A DNA stretch of 23,201 nucleotides from Owenweeksia sp964619125. Lineage in GTDB: Bacteria > Bacteroidota > Bacteroidia > Flavobacteriales > Schleiferiaceae. Under the pieces are notes generated by a model. The model was not told the origin of the DNA, searched no databases, and was given only the letters and a program-made list of their open reading frames with translations. The position numbers and the translations under genes are program-made. This document shows, piece by piece, positions 22,744 to 23,201 of this stretch. The stretch spans positions 1-23,201 of the forward strand of contig CAZUCA010000054.1 in assembly GCA_964619125.1 (NCBI GenBank), given 5' to 3'. Position 1 is the first letter of the stretch. Every line of letters starts with the position of its first letter.

Positions 22744-23201
22744 CTAAAAGCCCCAGCCAATAGAAAAGCCTATCAAAAAATGAGGCAGATAGGTGATGGC
22801 TTCTTTGGTATAGCGAAACTCACCTTCGCGATAAACATCGTCCCGGGTTTGCATCCGCACTGCCCCAACATGAGTATATCCCTCAATTACAAAGCCCTTC
22901 AATTTATTGCGAAGGGTGAGCTGGCAAAGGAGATAGCTGTTTTGCTCGCTGATAGAAACACTGCGTTGGTCTCCCATTTCATCAATGTAATTGTGCACGG
23001 CTGAAATTTTCTTTCCTCCCAGCTTAGGTCCCAGCCAGAAATGCTCATCATTAAGAGGAAACTGATAGCTTACGAAAAAACTACCTCCATCACTTTTTAT
23101 CAACCAGGGGATAGCGCTAAAACCCAGGGGATCGTATGCCTCGCGTATTGATACCCAATCGCGCTGATGGTGTTGTAACATACCCGAAAGCTGGTGCCGG
23201 T
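22744..23201 (-). CDS. Outer-membrane-like protein, C-terminal part
   Basis: The frame is open to the window edge, so only the last ~152 residues are seen. An internal ATG at 23181 is unlikely to be the start. The sequence alternates short beta segments (GGSFFVSYQFPL, YLLCQLTLRN, EGYTHVGAVRM, PHFLIGFSIGWGF) and ends in Phe, the usual last residue of outer-membrane barrels. No family is recognised. There is no terminator between its stop and the ALDH promoter 30 bp downstream, so read-through is possible. Function unknown. Confidence 0.7.
   Translation of the reverse strand, partial: RHQLSGMLQHHQRDWVSIREAYDPLGFSAIPWLIKSDGGSFFVSYQFPLNDEHFWLGPKLGGKKISAVHNYIDEMGDQRSVSISEQNSYLLCQLTLRNKLKGFVIEGYTHVGAVRMQTRDDVYREGEFRYTKEAITYLPHFLIGFSIGWGF

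Noticed and set aside
1..23201. CRISPR arrays, transposases, integrases, toxin-antitoxin or restriction genes
   Set aside because: No regularly spaced repeats and no proteins of these kinds could be recognised on either strand.

Overview
The window looks like chromosomal DNA of a Bacteroidota bacterium, probably of the Flavobacteriia type. The reasons are promoters of the TTG-N(18-21)-TAnnTTTG kind instead of -35/-10 boxes, few Shine-Dalgarno sequences, Cys-Lys-rich lipoproteins, a DUF4175 coiled-coil membrane protein, a DUF2490 outer-membrane protein, and housekeeping proteins with Bacteroidota-style sequence details. No transposase, integrase, CRISPR array or recognisable phage gene was seen. 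Most of the window is densely packed housekeeping DNA.

Left part (1-4.1 kb): two tandem paralogous lipoproteins, a small conserved hypothetical protein, a CvpA-family membrane protein, pgk (phosphoglycerate kinase), and holB (DNA polymerase III delta'). pgk and holB are transcribed divergently from a 57-bp spacer with two face-to-face -7 elements. Middle part (4.2-10.7 kb): a compact leftward operon of DUF4175 protein, ybeY, mnmG and a zinc-ribbon methyltransferase. Both gaps next to mnmG carry a near-perfect ParB-binding palindrome (parS), which suggests this is part of the origin-proximal, ParB-bound region of the chromosome.

Next (10.8-13.9 kb): gltX and folB are translationally coupled and run rightward. 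They converge on a membrane-anchored protein with a carboxypeptidase-regulatory-like domain. A tRNA-Cys(GCA) gene with its own promoter and a strong terminator follows. Just beyond the terminator lies a partial, interrupted duplicate of the tRNA 3' half next to GC-rich inverted repeats, which is the most accessory-looking spot in the window. An aldo/keto reductase and a 3-methyladenine DNA glycosylase, overlapping by 13 bp, come next.

Right part (15.5-23.2 kb): a leftward cluster of a GT-C-like membrane protein, a VIT1/CCC1-type metal transporter, a TspO-like membrane protein and an SDR/DUF2867 protein. A DUF2490 outer-membrane protein diverges from it and converges on an ALDH7 (antiquitin-type) dehydrogenase, with a hairpin terminator between them. 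The window ends inside an outer-membrane-like gene. Convergent neighbours often overlap at their stop codons, three times through a 4-bp palindromic stop (TTAA or CTAG).

I found no clear new multi-gene system. The best leads are the parS pair around mnmG, the split tRNA-Cys remnant, the tandem cysteine-bearing lipoproteins and the two-helix anchored protein at 12710-13663.
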